Assembly: GCA_023055355.1 (NCBI GenBank)
Contig: JALJCS010000039.1
Span: 1,205,501 to 1,269,500 of the forward strand
DNA: 64,000 nt
Direction of reading: 5' to 3'
Origin: Agelaius tricolor
Taxonomy: Eukaryota > Chordata > Aves > Passeriformes > Icteridae
Below the pieces are notes generated by a model that saw nothing but the letters and a program-made list of their open reading frames with translations, was not told where the DNA came from and made no database searches. The position numbers and the translations under genes are program-made. This document shows, in pieces, positions 1-12,200 of the stretch. How positions within the stretch are numbered: the stretch's first letter is position 1; every line of letters begins with the position of its first letter.

Positions 1-135
1 GTGAGTGCAAAGACTGAGGAAAAAAGGAGAAAAGTTTAGTTTCTGAAAGCCATTTAGATTCCTGGAAGCATTGTCTAGAGATCTAAAATCTAAAGCCTCA
101 GAGAATCTGAACCTAAAACATCCCCAAACATCTCA
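1..135. other. Left flank next to ERV A LTR
   Basis: No gene is visible. This piece lies beyond the part of the ERV A LTR that is shared with the solo LTR at 43818-44194. It may be the unshared R/U5 end of the LTR or host flank; the sequence does not decide. Confidence 0.3.
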
Positions 136-514
136 GGCGAGAACCCCTGAGTAGTGGCTCCGTCTGCTGTGTGGTGATGCAGGCGAGAGCAGGACTGCGA
201 AGAGGCAAAGGAAGGAAGGAGTGGACACGCGTTTGGATGCCCAGGCGCTGTATTTGACCCAGGTGGGGCCAGTGACGGTGTCAGGTAAGAACCGTTAGGG
301 AGGCACCTATAAAGGGGAAAGGCGTAACGGACGGGGACACGAGGGACCAACGAACAGAACTGGGGCGGGGCACGAGGGACACAACTCAACCAATAGGAAG
401 GGCCTGGGGGCGGGAAAAGGCTCAGGGGACAAATCATATGTTAGGTGAGAGATGATTGACATAGAAGATTCTCGACCTGAGAGGGGACGGTTACAATGAT
501 TGACAGGTAACAGG
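136..514 (-). mobile_element. ERV A 3' LTR (partial)
   Basis: A second copy lies at 43818-44194 in the same orientation and differs by scattered substitutions and a few small indels. Read on the minus strand it has promoter order: a CCAAT-type ATTGG near 395 and a TATA-like box where the plus strand shows cctataaagggg near 308-319. It lies just downstream of the minus-strand ERV A env, where the 3' LTR belongs. The outer ends are set only by where the two copies stop matching, so the true termini may lie outside. Confidence 0.65.
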
Positions 515-1006
515 TGGAAGGAATGAACCATTACAAGGGAGAAGATGGGGGGAACTGAGGGTCAAACCAAATTCTTAACTTATAAATTAACCAACTTTAC
601 AATAAACCCATAAATATAAAACAAACAATGCTACACACAGTACATATGTACTGTTCTGCTGCTGTTTTAATTTTCTACCACATCCATTTGAGTGTCCATC
701 AGGCTCAGTGAGATGCATTTTTGACTCCTGCCACTAGCCATTCTATATCAGGCTGGTATGGCATTTGCTTTAGAATGTTAGCGTCCCGTCCAATTTGGAA
801 TTTGGGCGCTTGGTGATACCCATCATGTGCATTCTGCAGCATCTCTAGAGAAGTTCTTGTGTGGTGCAGCTGAAGTGGCATCCACTTTTGGTTGTGAAAT
901 TACAAATAGAGAAGTTAGTACCATTAGTAGTTTCATTAAAAGACTCTATTGGAATAGTTGTGCAAGCAGATCTCACACAGGCACAGCCCCTTCCCACATA
1001 ACACAC

Positions 1007-1910
1007 CTATGATAGTGCATGGGTAACTGGGCTCATTTCAAAAATACAAGTGCTGCCCTCAGCATGCAGACACCCATCCTCTCTTTCAAGCACCGCATTT
1101 TTGCACACAAAATTCAGTGCATCCCTTGGTACACATGCTTTGATACCAAGAGTTTGCCAGCTTCTAGTTTTCTTGTTGAAAATGGCCCAGACATGATGCT
1201 GAATGGGTCTGACAGTTACGTGAGTTCTTATAACTCCAAGGGCCAAAATTGGAATGACACGGTATTTTGTTGCATTCTTAACGGTTAATACAAAAGACTG
1301 CAGGGTTCTGTTCATTCTATGTGAAATTGGCCAATTGCAACCAAGTGTGGAAGTCTTTTTCAAATTGCTTTGTGGTTTCATTTTTAGCCATGATTTAGTT
1401 CATTCTTGTGGCAATTTCCCCAGCTCTCCTTTTTTTAAGTTTTCCTGAGATTACAGACCATAGCCACACACAGCTGAGCTTGTGTGCATTGAAATGCAAA
1501 GAAACGTCACCCTGTAGTTTTCCCGTAAAGCCACCAACTGCTTGAAAATCCTGCTGTGTATTGTTGGCCAGGGTGCTTAATAGGTTAGCTGCCAGGCTTT
1601 GGGTATGGGCAAGTGATAGCAGGGTTGATCTGAGAGGAGTTTGTATCTGTCCAATATAAGAGCTCACAGTGCTTACTTTCTTGAGCAAGACTTCTTGATC
1701 AATAGAATTTAATACTCCCAGTTCAGACCCAAGCCATCCCCTTAAGTCTTTTCTACACCTATCATTTGATGTCTGGGAATGCATGCACAGCTCCCATTCT
1801 TTTAGGCTTTGCTGTATGAGTGGGCAGTATTGCTGTTTAATTTTGGAAACATTAGCTTGTATCTTTACCTCCAGCTTTTTCAGAGAGTACTGTGGATTTA
1901 GAGGCAACAA
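1007..1910 (-). pseudogene. ERV A env, transmembrane-subunit region
   Basis: Two overlapping open stretches, 1395-1910 and 1007-1381, are in different frames, so at least one frameshift separates them. The first has a leucine-rich, coiled-coil-like stretch after the motif LNSIDQEVLL. The second carries a beta-rich pattern with LTVKNATKY, HHVWA and several spaced cysteines. This resembles the extracellular TM part of avian ERV envelopes. No clean membrane anchor remains. The gene is non-functional as it stands. Confidence 0.5.
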
Positions 1911-2163
1911 TTGTTCATTTGTTTGTCTTACCCCAGAGTGAAAGACTATATTATTTCACTTATGGGTCCTGTTCTACGGAGTTGTTTGCTGATGTAAAGT
2001 TGTTTGTTTTGATTTTAATTTTAGATGTCTGTTGTGTGACCCATTCCGTTTCGCTCTTTGTCGAGTACCCAAGGCATGGTAACTGGTTTCTTCAGATACA
2101 TTGCCTGCCTGTAGGCAAGAATTTCAGAAACCTTCAGAAACCTTGCACTGGCCCCTGGGAGTA

Positions 2164-2804
2164 TTACAAAGAATACCTTACGAAGTTCCCACTACAAATA
2201 GTTGAGTATTCTGAGTACCTCAGCCCATAAGAGGATGCAGCTGTGCTATTGGATTCCATGCATATCTGGGTTGCCATCACATGGTCATGAAATTGGACAT
2301 GATATACCCTAACAGGATAATTGTGCTCCTGGCTACCCCTCCAGCTTGATTGGTTACTATTTCTGATGGCCTGGAATATCCCAAGAATGAAATTCAATTC
2401 TCAAAAGCAGATCCTGTATGAGACCTGTTCCATGTACTGAGCGTACAAGCAGGACAATTTCTAACTCTAGTCACACAAGAGCTGCCTGTTGGAAACAATA
2501 TTTGTTGGGTCGGATTCCTGGCGGGCTCAATTCCTGGATCTCTGTGTGATGATGGTCCTCCCTCCCCACCTGTACGCCGCAGAAGAAGGCAACTATCTTG
2601 TGCTAGGTTATAGTCTCCCATTTTAATTTGCATAGCGCAAAAATCCTGATAGGATTCACATGAAAATGAATTCACACACTGCTTGTTAGAAAGGTCGCAG
2701 ATGCGCATGATCACTCGAGCAATCTTCCCTGAACAAGGTTTGTGAGTTTCAAATTTACAAGCCACAGAGATCCTGCTTTCAGGTGGGACAAGAAAGGCAG
2801 GCAT
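2164..2804 (-). pseudogene. ERV A env, surface-subunit remnant
   Basis: Open stretches at 2394-2804 and 2164-2397 lie between the integrase remnant and the TM remnant, where the SU part of env belongs. They contain many cysteines. I do not recognise a receptor-binding motif; the assignment rests on position and on cysteine content. Confidence 0.4.
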
Positions 2805-3367
2805 GGAGTCAGGTTTTCCTCAATCTTTAACTGCTCAGTCATTAATCCTTAAAATGGTGTAAAGTGTTTTCACCATTTTAATCTCTTTTAGCCAGTTAGG
2901 TCCTGAATATTTTTGAGTGTTCCATCTACCAGGATCTTGCAGGCCAAGGAGATCATTATGGTAGTGTCAGTCATCTGCTGTGGCTTGCATTCTGATTAGA
3001 AGTATCGGGAAGACAATGATGCTGTGAAATGCATCTTGGTTTCTCCTGTTCTTTCTGAGGTCCACTTTTGGACTCCACTTGCCTTTTGCAAAGCATTTTA
3101 ATTCTGGAATAATGTATCCAAGAGATGAATGGTTTAGGCTTTAAAGGCTGTGTAAGTGATTAAAGGTACTAAATAGACTCCTATTTATTTTTGGGATAAG
3201 AGGCTTTCTACCTGGTCTACCTGGTCCCCAGGCTGGATTTGTGGAGAGGAGCATCCTCTTGCTCATGTGCTCAAAATGTGTTGGTTTATTTTCTGCAGCT
3301 GTTGTGTTAGTTGGACAACATGGTTCTGGAGATACCCCTCTCCAACTTGTACAGTATCTTCCCCTTG

Positions 3368-3565
3368 CTAGTTTTGCTTATATGGTCTTCTGTACAGTAT
3401 TTCAAAGGGATTCAGATTTTCTTTTGTTCTTGGTCTTATCAAATCCGTTATAAAGCCAAAGGTAGGGCCTGGGGCCAAGGTATGTTGGCCTCTGGTACAG
3501 TTTTGACTATCTGTTGTTTTACCAGATAATTCATCTTTTCCACCTGGCCACTGGCCTGGGGCCAA
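3368..3565 (-). pseudogene. ERV A integrase C-terminal fragment
   Basis: The minus-strand reading contains RPRTKENLNPFEILYRRPY, which fits the segment after the integrase catalytic core in which class I ERVs have a conserved NPFE-LY-RP pattern. Neighbouring integrase sequence (about 2900-4100) is present but interrupted. There is no complete domain. Confidence 0.6.
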
Positions 3566-4999
3566 TCCAGTGTGTGTAGGTGCCAGTTGATTTGGAGATT
3601 ATTGCAAAGTTGCTGTGCAATATTTGCTAGGAAACGTGGTCCTCAGTCAGAGGAGATGTCTAAAGGCACTCTGAACCAGGGCATTATATTGTTTACCAAA
3701 ATGTTGAAAACTTGGGCTTTATTTGTTTGGGTTGGGAATGCCTCAGGTCATGCTGAGAAGGTATCAGTTAAAGGCAGAAGGTATTTGTACCCCCCTTTTC
3801 TTGGCAATTCAGAAAAGTCAACTTGCCAGTGCTGTCCAGGATATTGTCCCTTGTCTACTGTGCCAAGCTCAACTCTAGTCCTGGTTTGTGGATTGGCTCT
3901 AAGACGTTATTTCACACCCTTGGGTTACCTGCTTTACACTAGAGTACAGGTTGCATCTTACTGTTGTCCTTATCAAATAATTATGTAAGGCATCCCCTTC
4001 CCAGTGTACACAATTATGTTCATCTTTAATTAATTTCCATGATGCTCTTTCTGGCATAACTGTCTATCCCTGAGGAGTTGAAAAAACATGTTTTCATTCT
4101 GCTTTCAAATTCTTTGCTAATTGTAGATCTTTCTGATTATACGGCATACATCACTGTCATATTGTTCCTTACCTTTGGGCATTAGTGCCTGAATCTCAGC
4201 ATGGCTTTGTTCTGCTGCTCTTTTTGCAACCTGTTACCTCTTTTGGGGTCGGTTTCCCCTTTCTGATGTCCTTTTCAGTGCAGAATTGCAACCTCTTGAG
4301 GCAGTAGTACTGCCTGCAGCAATTTTAAGATTTCTTCTGAATGCTTCAACTGCTTTCCCTGAGCTGTCAATAATCCTTTATCTTTCTAAACTGCTTCATG
4401 GGCGTCTATTACTCTAAAGGCATTCTTGGAATCTGTTCATCTATTGACCTTTTTCCTCAGGCTGGTCAGAGGGTATGGGTTAAAGTGATTATCTCTGTCA
4501 TCTGAGCTGACTTGTGCAGGGCTTCTATCTCCTATTGCTCCGTGCTAATTGTATATCCTGATTTTCACTGATCTGCTCTTACAAAGCCACTCCCATCTGT
4601 GTACTGAGATTCTGCTCTTGGAATTGGGGTTTCTTTAAGATCTGGGCAGCTGGAATAAAGTGGGCTGAATGGTTTTGATCCAGTCATGCTACAAAGGCTC
4701 CTTGTCTGTCTAGTGAGTAGCTGGGAATGCTGCTGGGTGAACTAGGGAAGAGATTTGTTTTGTAATGCTGCGTTGTTCCACCAAAATTGCCTGATATTTA
4801 AGGAATCTGGAGGGTGAAAGCCAATGCCCACCCTTTTGGTCAAGAATTGCTGCTACTGGATGTGAGATAAACACAATTATTTGTTGACCTAGAGTGAATT
4901 TCCAGGCTCCTTGGATGTCTGAAACAAGAGCAGCAACTGCTTACAGTCAGGCTGTCCCCTACTGACTGCATCCAGTTGTTTTGAAAATGATGCTATTGC

Positions 5000-6150
5000 T
5001 CTCTTCTATGGGCCAACTGTTTGAGCTAGTGCACCTAATGCCATCCCTTGCCTCTCCTAAGAGAAAAGCTGAAAGGCTTCCCAGACATCTGTCCAGCCCA
5101 GAGCAGGTGCTCTTTTCAAGTCCTCCTTCAGCTTTTGAAAGGCTTTCTTACTTTGGGGTGTCCATTTCAGGTCTCTGGGATTGTCTTCTAAGAGCTGCTA
5201 CAGTGGCTTAACCAGCAGTCCACAGCCACTACCACAGTTAATACAGCATCCAGTCACTCCTAGAAAGGTTCTCAGTTCTTTGGCATTAGTAGGGAGTGGG
5301 GTTCCGTGGGTGGTCCCTTTGCCGTCCTGTCTTAGTCCCTGCTGCGCTTGGGATATTTTGTAGCCTCGGTAAATGACTTCCTGTTTGATTATTTGAGCTT
5401 GATTTCTGGATGCCTTGTATCCACTTAGTCCCAGGTCATTTCATAGGCTTACTGTCCATTCCAGTCTTTTTAAGTTTCAGTGGCTAAAAGTAGATCATCT
5501 ACCTATTGTAACACAATTCCATTTGTGGACAGGCTTACCCAACTTTCAAGGTCCTCAGCAAAGTGTTTTCAAAATATGGTTGGACTATTGTTGAATCCTT
5601 GTGGCCCTACAGTCCAGGTAAATTGACTTGTCCTTCCAGTCTCTGGGTTTCCCCATTCAAAGGCAAACCGGTTTTGGCTGCCAGGGTCCAAGGGTATACA
5701 GAAGAAAGCATCCTTGAGATCTGAAATGGTAAACCATCCATATTCATCTTTTAGTTTGCTTAGCAAAGCATATGGATTTGCAACCACTGGGTGGAGATCT
5801 CCAGCTATTTTGTTAATAGCCTGTAGGTATTGAACCAGACTGTAGTTCAAACCATCAGGCTTTTGTATGGGTAAAATAGGTGTATTCTATTCAGATTCAT
5901 ATTCCAGTAACAGCCCAAATTTTAGACAATTGTCTACGATAGGCTTAGCAATTTTTATGTTTTCCACCTTAAGTGGATATTGTTTAATTCTTATTGGTCA
6001 TGTTCCAGGTTTAAGTCTAATGATTACAGCTTGTGCTGCTTTGGCCTTACCAGGGGTCCCATCCACCCAGACTTTAAGACAAAGCTGACTAAGAACTTCT
6101 TCTGTGTCTCTTCTGATTTGGACAAAGCTGTAATGAGAGCTAGACTTAGA
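5000..6150 (-). pseudogene. ERV A reverse transcriptase, catalytic Tyr codon replaced by a stop
   Basis: The best-preserved part is 5569-5850, with the RT motifs FTISDLKDAFFCIPLDP and FAFEWGNPETG followed by TWTVGPQGFNNSPTIF. These match fingers/palm blocks of class I retroviral RT, including the first catalytic Asp in DLKDAFF. Downstream the YVDD active-site block is recognisable as stop-V-D-D: the plus strand reads cta at 5503-5505, giving a minus-strand TAG in place of the tyrosine codon. A frame change separates this block from 5569-5850. The enzyme is dead. Confidence 0.75.
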
Positions 6151-6156
6151 ACACGA

Positions 6157-6558
6157 TTATTTGTTGGTCATTGACTTTGATCTGAACTCCTCCAGGGCTA
6201 AACTACATTTCAGCCTGTTGGAACCTGTTACAACATTCTCATGTCTCCAACAAATCCTTCCAATGAGGTGTTTTGGGGGCGTAGGCATATATAGGAACTG
6301 ATGTATTCCTACTGTGTTTCCCAGTTCATAAGATCGTGGTTTTAGAAAGGATAGCTTCTGCTGTTGACTTGTGGCTCCAATAACATTCACAACTTTACCA
6401 GGATCAATTTCTTCCAACTTTAATACAGAATGTGTTGCAGCCACATTCACCAGACATTTCATTTTCCTCATCTTTTCTCCCAGTTCTCTTTTGACCAGAG
6501 GGTTTTCTGGGGGGATGCCCTCCAGCCAACCTTTGCATTGATTCAGTTCTTCAACCAC
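6157..6558 (-). pseudogene. ERV A retroviral protease remnant
   Basis: This open stretch carries the aspartic-protease core as CLVNVAATHSVLK, where the family has an LVDTGA-type motif. The catalytic Asp is Asn and the following Thr-Gly is Val-Ala, so it cannot be an active protease. It continues with HQFLYMPTPPKHLIGR, which fits the substrate-cleft segment near the C-terminus of class I ERV proteases. It runs directly on from the zinc knuckle, as expected for gag-pro-pol. Confidence 0.7.
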
Positions 6559-6573
6559 CTTGGCTTTGAGTTG

Positions 6574-6620
6574 CAGGCAGTCTCTCTTCCAATGCCTTTC
6601 TTTCTTACAATAGGCACATT
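6574..6620 (-). pseudogene. ERV A Gag nucleocapsid CCHC zinc knuckle
   Basis: The minus strand encodes CAYCKKERHWKRDC, a C-x2-C-x4-H-x4-C zinc knuckle. The usual glycine before the histidine is missing. It is the only clear gag piece left in ERV A and marks where the provirus is truncated. Confidence 0.75.
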
Positions 6621-6756
6621 GAGTGGTCCAGAGTTTAGGGATAGGTTTCTGCCCACCCCAGCCATTTCTTTGTCCTGAGTGTAAGGAGTAAAAAGTTGTC
6701 CATTTTTAAAAGGTTTAGAGTCAACAAGTTAAACCAATTGCTACTAAGTTAGAGCT

Positions 6757-7333
6757 TTAATTACTTATTGTTAATAGTTTTATTTTGCAATTACCTGTTG
6801 TTAAGAGTGTTATTCTTTAATTACCTGTTGTTAATAGTTTAATTGTTAGAAATCCCCCTTCGTCGGGTATCACCCCTGCTGCTTCCTGGAAAATGGCACC
6901 TGGGACTGTGAGGAGGGAGTGACGTCAGAGCTTGGATGCAAATGTAGAAACACTTGGCCAAGTCCAGCAAAGAAAACCCCTCAAACAAAGAGCCAGCACT
7001 GAATTAAACAATCTAAGTGATGTCTAAGGGTAAGCAACTGAATCCAGGGTGTGCTAAGACCTTTGAACCTCTCACCCTAACCCAGAGATGTCAGCTAGAA
7101 AGAAGACCTCAAATGTTAAATCAAAAATGGGAATCTCCTGGTGCTCTGGAGAGGACGGAAGCCCCGGCTCTGCCTGCACACCAGGGGACAGAGCTGCATC
7201 CTCCTCCTCCCTGCCACTCCTGGGAGCAGTGGCGGCGGCGTGCGCATGACCCATCGAGCCCCCACCCAAGCTGACCTTAATAAAGGCACTAAAAAGGAGA
7301 AAAAATCTCCTGCCCTTTTCATTTATTCCAGCA
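6757..7333 (+). mobile_element. Solo LTR (plus strand) with short repeats in front
   Basis: Two to three copies of a roughly 38 bp AT-rich unit containing aattacctgttgttaa occupy 6757-6845. Next come a cyclic-AMP-type tgacgtca near 6922 and a polyadenylation signal in ccttaataaaggcac near 7276. This order suits an LTR read on the plus strand. It abuts the truncated 5' end of ERV A but has the opposite orientation, so it is a separate insertion. The start is uncertain. Confidence 0.45.
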
Positions 7334-8345
7334 AGACCTCCCAGCTGATTCCAATGTCTCCTACTCCCTTCTGGCTTGGATGGCCCTGTTCAGAAGGTCT
7401 TGTAGGATTCCCACAGATCCGGGCTGTTGCCATGGCTCTGGTCTTCTCTCTTTCAGTCTTTCAAGCCCAGAGGCAACGTGCCAGCCCATCATGCTCTGAC
7501 CTGGAAAATCAAGCCCAGTTTCCCCAAAGAGCTCAAGATTAGGGACATCTTCTGGATCCAGTGAACCAGTATCCCAAGAATAGCACCAGGAGACACTAAA
7601 GATGACATCACCGCTCAGCGCTGCTGGAAGTCCTGGCACAGCTGATGGTGGGCACAGTTCTTGTGGCTTCAGCCCTCTCCCTGCATGTCCTGTAGACGGC
7701 TCCCTCCCTCTAGCCCTCATACACTGCCCATCACCTTTTATTCTCTCCACTATTCCTCCCTTTTGATAGCTCTGCCCTCAGCCTGTCCATCACCATTTTC
7801 TCCCTCCACTCTCCCTCCCTGTTGACAGCTCCCTCCCTCCAGCCCTCAGACACTGCCCATCCCCTTTTTCCCTCCCAGCTCATCCCTTTGCTTTGCCTTC
7901 CATTAATGAACAGTTTGGCTTCTTCACTTTGTCTGCATCCCTGTGGAGCTGAAGAAAACCCGGGACCCTGGGACACACAGGCCCCTGCTGCTGTTCTCTT
8001 CCAGGCCCTGTTTTGTGCACAGAGCCAGAGGAACGAGGGCAGGTCAGGCTGGAAAGGTCCCTGTGCTGAAGGTGCAGTTCCACAGCACCGTGCACTTCCA
8101 GATCTTGCTGAGCACCTGAGAGTCCCTGGATTTTGGAAGAGGCAACCTGAATATGCTCTGAAGCCAGCTGTGAGGGATTCCATGGCAAGCATCCATGGAG
8201 GGCAAAGGAACTTGGAATGCTGGAAGTTTTCAAGAATACTTTCCTGAAAGCACAGCAGTGCTCCATCCCTGCACAGGATGAGGAAGAGGGCAGAAGCAGA
8301 GAGCATCCGGGCTTAGCAGGGAGCTCTGGCTGTGCCTAAGGGCAA
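7334..8345. other. Non-coding stretch with a degenerate ~60 bp tandem repeat
   Basis: No gene is visible. Between about 7690 and 7870 three diverged copies of a unit of about 60 bp follow each other, each with a pyrimidine-rich start and a version of ccctcagacactgcccatc. The rest looks like unique decayed sequence. Confidence 0.45.
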
Positions 8346-8869
8346 ATGAAGCAGCAGCACGGTGCCCGAGACTCGGACACGCGGCCGTGCTGGTGCCCGC
8401 AGCGCTGCCAGGCAGTGCCGGGATCCCGGCTGTGCTTCTGCTCCCCACAAGTGAGGAACGGCAGCCCCGGGCTCAGAGCCAGCCAGAAAGCCAACCAAGG
8501 GAGAGAAGAGGGAGGGCACCCTTCCAGTCTCTCTTGGACATGGCCGAAAAACGGCCCCTGCAGCTTCTTCCTCTGCCTGTGTTTGGGCTGTGCTGGTGGC
8601 AGAGCCAGCCAGGTTGGGCTCTGCGTTCCAAAGCCTGTTGGGAGCGGGCATGGAAAGCGCTGCGTGCACAGCAGAGAGTCCTGGAAGCTGGTGGAAAGAG
8701 CATCCTGCGGGAACAGGGCTCTGGTCCCTGGCCGAGAACAGCCTGGTTTTGGTGCCGTGAGCGCAGGCAGGAGTTGAGACAGGTGAAGAGACAGCGGGCA
8801 GCTTGTGTTTGTGGAGGGCCTGGGGCTGCACCTCTGAACCTGCACCTGGAAACTCACTTGGGGCAATAG
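8346..8869 (+). repeat. Low-copy repeat LR1, copy 1
   Basis: This segment matches the reverse complement of about 15520-15980 over roughly 450 bp. Shared blocks include gaacagggctc, gagcgcaggcaggagtt and agcctggttttg. The plus-strand reading 8387-8869 is open, and the shared part keeps the pattern CRERRQE in both copies. Similarity at protein level in one frame could mean a former coding exon, but I recognise no family. The pair brackets MROH copy 1 in inverted orientation. Confidence 0.5.
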
Positions 8870-9080
8870 GAACTAGAGCTGGAGTGGCTGTCCTGAAAGG
8901 ACCTAACGTTATTCAGCCCTACCACCAAAGGCCAAGGGCCGTTTGGCCACTTTCCCTTCCACAGCACACGCTTGGGCAAGTGGCTGAGAGCAAGCAGCCT
9001 TTTTGCCCTCTTCCCGGTTGGCCTGAAGACACTCTGCACCGAGAGAAAGCTCCTGGACAGCCAGCTATCCAACAACAGCA

Positions 9081-9088
9081 ATTTAATG
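9081..9088 (-). promoter_or_regulatory. Possible polyadenylation signal of MROH copy 1
   Basis: The plus strand atttaatg gives ATTAAA on the minus strand, about 125 bp past the stop codon of MROH copy 1. It is a common variant signal in a sensible place. Confidence 0.45.
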
Positions 9089-9209
9089 TTCCTCTAGTGG
9101 GTGAAGGGAAAGGAAGTGCTGGCAGAGGAGAGGTGTTCCCCGCAGGCTCAGGTGGCCCCAGCAGATGCAGCCTCCCGGATCAGTTCTCCGCAGCGCCGCG
9201 GCAGGACAC

Positions 9210-12200
9210 TCAGCCGCGGCCACACAGGAAAGGCCGCGACTGCCAGAGGCGGCGCAGTTGGTCTCGCATCTTCTGCAGTCGGGAGGAGGGAACGCTCTGT
9301 ACAGCTAAAAGGATGTACAGAGCTTGAAGCGCCAGGCATGAGATGTCTGGGCTGGAGTCATCCGTCATGTCCTGAAGGGCTGCAGAGAGAGAAACAGAGG
9401 CACAGTCAGAGGCTGGATCTGCACACAGCTGGGGAGAGCCTCCAGCCTCGTCCATGCCACAGCCTGGAGGAGGCAGCCTGGAGGAAGCAGGAGACAAGAA
9501 GGACGAGCTGGCAGCTGCTGGCCAGGAATGTCCCGCAGGCCCCTGCAAGGTGTCTGTGCTGTGGCCACGCTGCCCTTGGGGCGCGCAGGGAGCGGAGCCG
9601 TGGGCGGGCGGGCAAGGGAATGCAGGTGCCAGCGGCAGCCCCCGGCGGGAGCCCGCGGGCCTCACTCACCCCTGCAGATGATGCGGAACTCCGGCTGCTG
9701 CCCTGTCAGGTAGCGCCCGGCCATCCCTGGCGAACACAGAGCGTGTCCTGCCTTCAGAGCCACAGCTGCCGCACACGGCCGCTGCCAGCCCTGAGGCCAC
9801 ACGCCCTGCTGGCCCGGCAGGGCTCAGCCCGGGCCCCTGGCGCACGCTGCCGCCCGAGGGCACGGCTGCCAGAGGGCGGCAGCAGCAATGCCCAGGCCAG
9901 CGGGGGCTGCACTTGCCCGCGCCCGGATCCTGCTGCCGGGACAGCAGGCGGGGCTGGGGCCGAGCTGCGGCGGGGCGGGGCGGGGCAGGGCGGGGCGGGA
10001 GCCGGGCTTGGGGCTCACCCATGAACCTGACGGCCGCCTCTCGCAGGGGCTCCTGTGCGCTCCGCAGGTACGGCAGGGCCCGGCGCAGGTGCTCGGCCAC
10101 TCGGCTCCTGTCCTCTGCCAGCTGCAGAGAGCGGCAGGGCACGGAGGGAAAGGGTTGATGCGGGCCCTGCCCCTGGGCCAGGCGCCCCCTACGACTGGCA
10201 CTGCTCGCCCCCCGCCCACAGAGCCCTGAGGCCCGGCCAGCAGCCGCAGGCGCCGGGGCAGGCGGCTTCTCCAGGCATCGGGCAGGGCATTGCAGCCTGT
10301 CCTTACCAAGCACTCGGCAAATCTCCACATCTGATCCGTCTTCAGCAGCTGCTTGAGATCCTTCCTCTTCAGGAACCTAACTGCAGAAAGCAGTGTTTCC
10401 CAAGAGGCCTGCAGAGCAGCAGAGACCCAGAGATGGCACCGCAGCCCAGGGCACAGGACCCGCATCTCTGTGCCAAGGCCAGGAGGAGGCTGGAGCCCCT
10501 CAGGTGCCAGGGGCTGGGGAGACAGCTGAGCCCCCTCCCATGGGGACAGCCAGGAGGCCTCACCTGTGCCACACGCCCGTTCTCATCGTGGCACTGGAAG
10601 AAGAGTGGGAGCAGGCTCTGGCTCACGTGCTTCTTCAGGGCCTTTTCTCCCTTTGCCACTACCAGCGTGATCACGTCTTGGAAGAGGCCAATGGAGAGCA
10701 GCCGCACAAGGCTCTTGTCCTGTTGGAAAGGAAGCAAAAGCCCTCCCCATCAGCTGCTCCAGGCCCCCCTGTGCCCAGGTCCAAGGCGCCACCCGAGTGC
10801 CCGTGGCTGGGGGCACAGAGCCTCACATTGTCAAAGAGGTGCCAGAGCGCCTCAGCCAGCTGCAGGGCCATGGGGCTGGCTATTGCCAGGTCTTTCTGCA
10901 GCGGCAGGAAGCTGAGCACAACGAGGCTCATCTCAACGATGTCTTCATCTCTATCCCACAGTAGCTTCCCAAGGCTTTCAGTCAGGCTGTACATGCTTGG
11001 ATCCTGTGTGCAAAACAAGGCTGGGCAACCCCACGCTGCTGCTGCTGCAGGGCTCAGAGGCCGAAGGCCTGTCCCGAAGTACTCAGGCAGCTGAACAGCG
11101 ACCCTGGAGAGCTGGGAGCAGCTGGCACAGCTGCCAAAGCCCAGCTAAGCCCAAGGGGCTGCTTGCCCCAGCCCCACGCTGGCAGCACAGCTTCAGCTGC
11201 TGCCTCCTTCTTACCATCGAGGTGAGCCCCACGAGGCCTCGCAGCGCCACGCGACGCATCTGCCTGGACTCGCTCTGCAGGTGCCTTGTCAAGATCTCCA
11301 GGACTTTTTCACCGCATTGGCTCAAGTCCAGGCAATCCAGGACCTGAAAGGCACAGAGCAGGCACAGAGGTGCCCAGCTGGCAGGAGCTCAGAAGGGCAC
11401 AGGGCCGAGCCAAGGCAGCAGCAAAGGGCTTGGTGCAGCGTCCCAGGCAGCTGCGGCTACGAGAGGGCAGAGGGCTGGGAGGCAGCTCAGCCAGGCAGCG
11501 CTGGCCATGGGGCTCACCTCCACCAGGAAGGCCAGGGCGGGCAGTTCCCAGTCTGAAATGCCTTGGCTGAGCAGGTCAAAGAGGCGGGATGCCATGTCGC
11601 AACACCAGATGATGGAGACATGGCGCATCTCCCTGGCAGGGAGAAAAAGGCACCATTGCTCCTGGGCCGGGCGGGCAAAGCTCTCCCAGGGCTGACTGGC
11701 AGAGCTCTGGTCTCCTGCCGAGCACCCCGGGGGCGCTTTGGGAGGCGGCCATTCCCGGGCACCCTCCTGTGCCGGCCTTTTCCAGTCTGCTCATCCCTCC
11801 CTCGGTGACAACGCCCTGCCGCCCATGACCATGGGGACTGTGTGGGGCGTTGTGGGCACAAAGGAGAGGGGCGGTGGGGAGAACGAGGTCTCACCTGGCC
11901 AGCAGACCCACTGCGCAGTGGTGGGTGTCGGCACAGAGCAGCGTGTCCCAGGCGCGCTTGCGTTCCATGGACAGCACCGCGTGCTCATAGCGCATTTGGC
12001 AGAGCAGGGCCTTCAGGGTCTGCAGGGCAAAGCTGTGTGCAAAGCAAAGGCCAGGTCACGCTGGGAGCCCCGGCTCCTGCCCTGGGGGCATGGGAGGGAT
12101 GGGGAGGCTGGGAGGACTGGCATGGAGCACCTGTTGGGCTTGGCGGAGAGGCCGTGTTGCTCCTGGCATCCCTTCCAGAAGGTCTCAACCTCTTCTGGCA

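Larger units (their letters stand above)
515..6690 (-). mobile_element. ERV A internal region, degraded gag(NC)-pro-pol-env
   Basis: On the minus strand the order from right to left is nucleocapsid zinc knuckle, protease, reverse transcriptase, RNase H/integrase stretch, Env surface and Env transmembrane parts, then the LTR. That is the canonical retroviral order. The upstream part of gag and the 5' LTR are missing: the element stops just beyond the zinc knuckle near 6690 and is followed by an unrelated plus-strand LTR. Every gene is broken by stops and frameshifts, so this is a fossil provirus. The RT and protease look class I (gammaretrovirus-like). The class is a by-eye judgement. Confidence 0.75.

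Noticed and set aside
9101..10024. Plus-strand open frame of 307 codons opposite MROH copy 1
   Set aside because: It crosses several exons and introns of the minus-strand gene, which have exact splice-site matches in copy 2. It is a GC-driven shadow.
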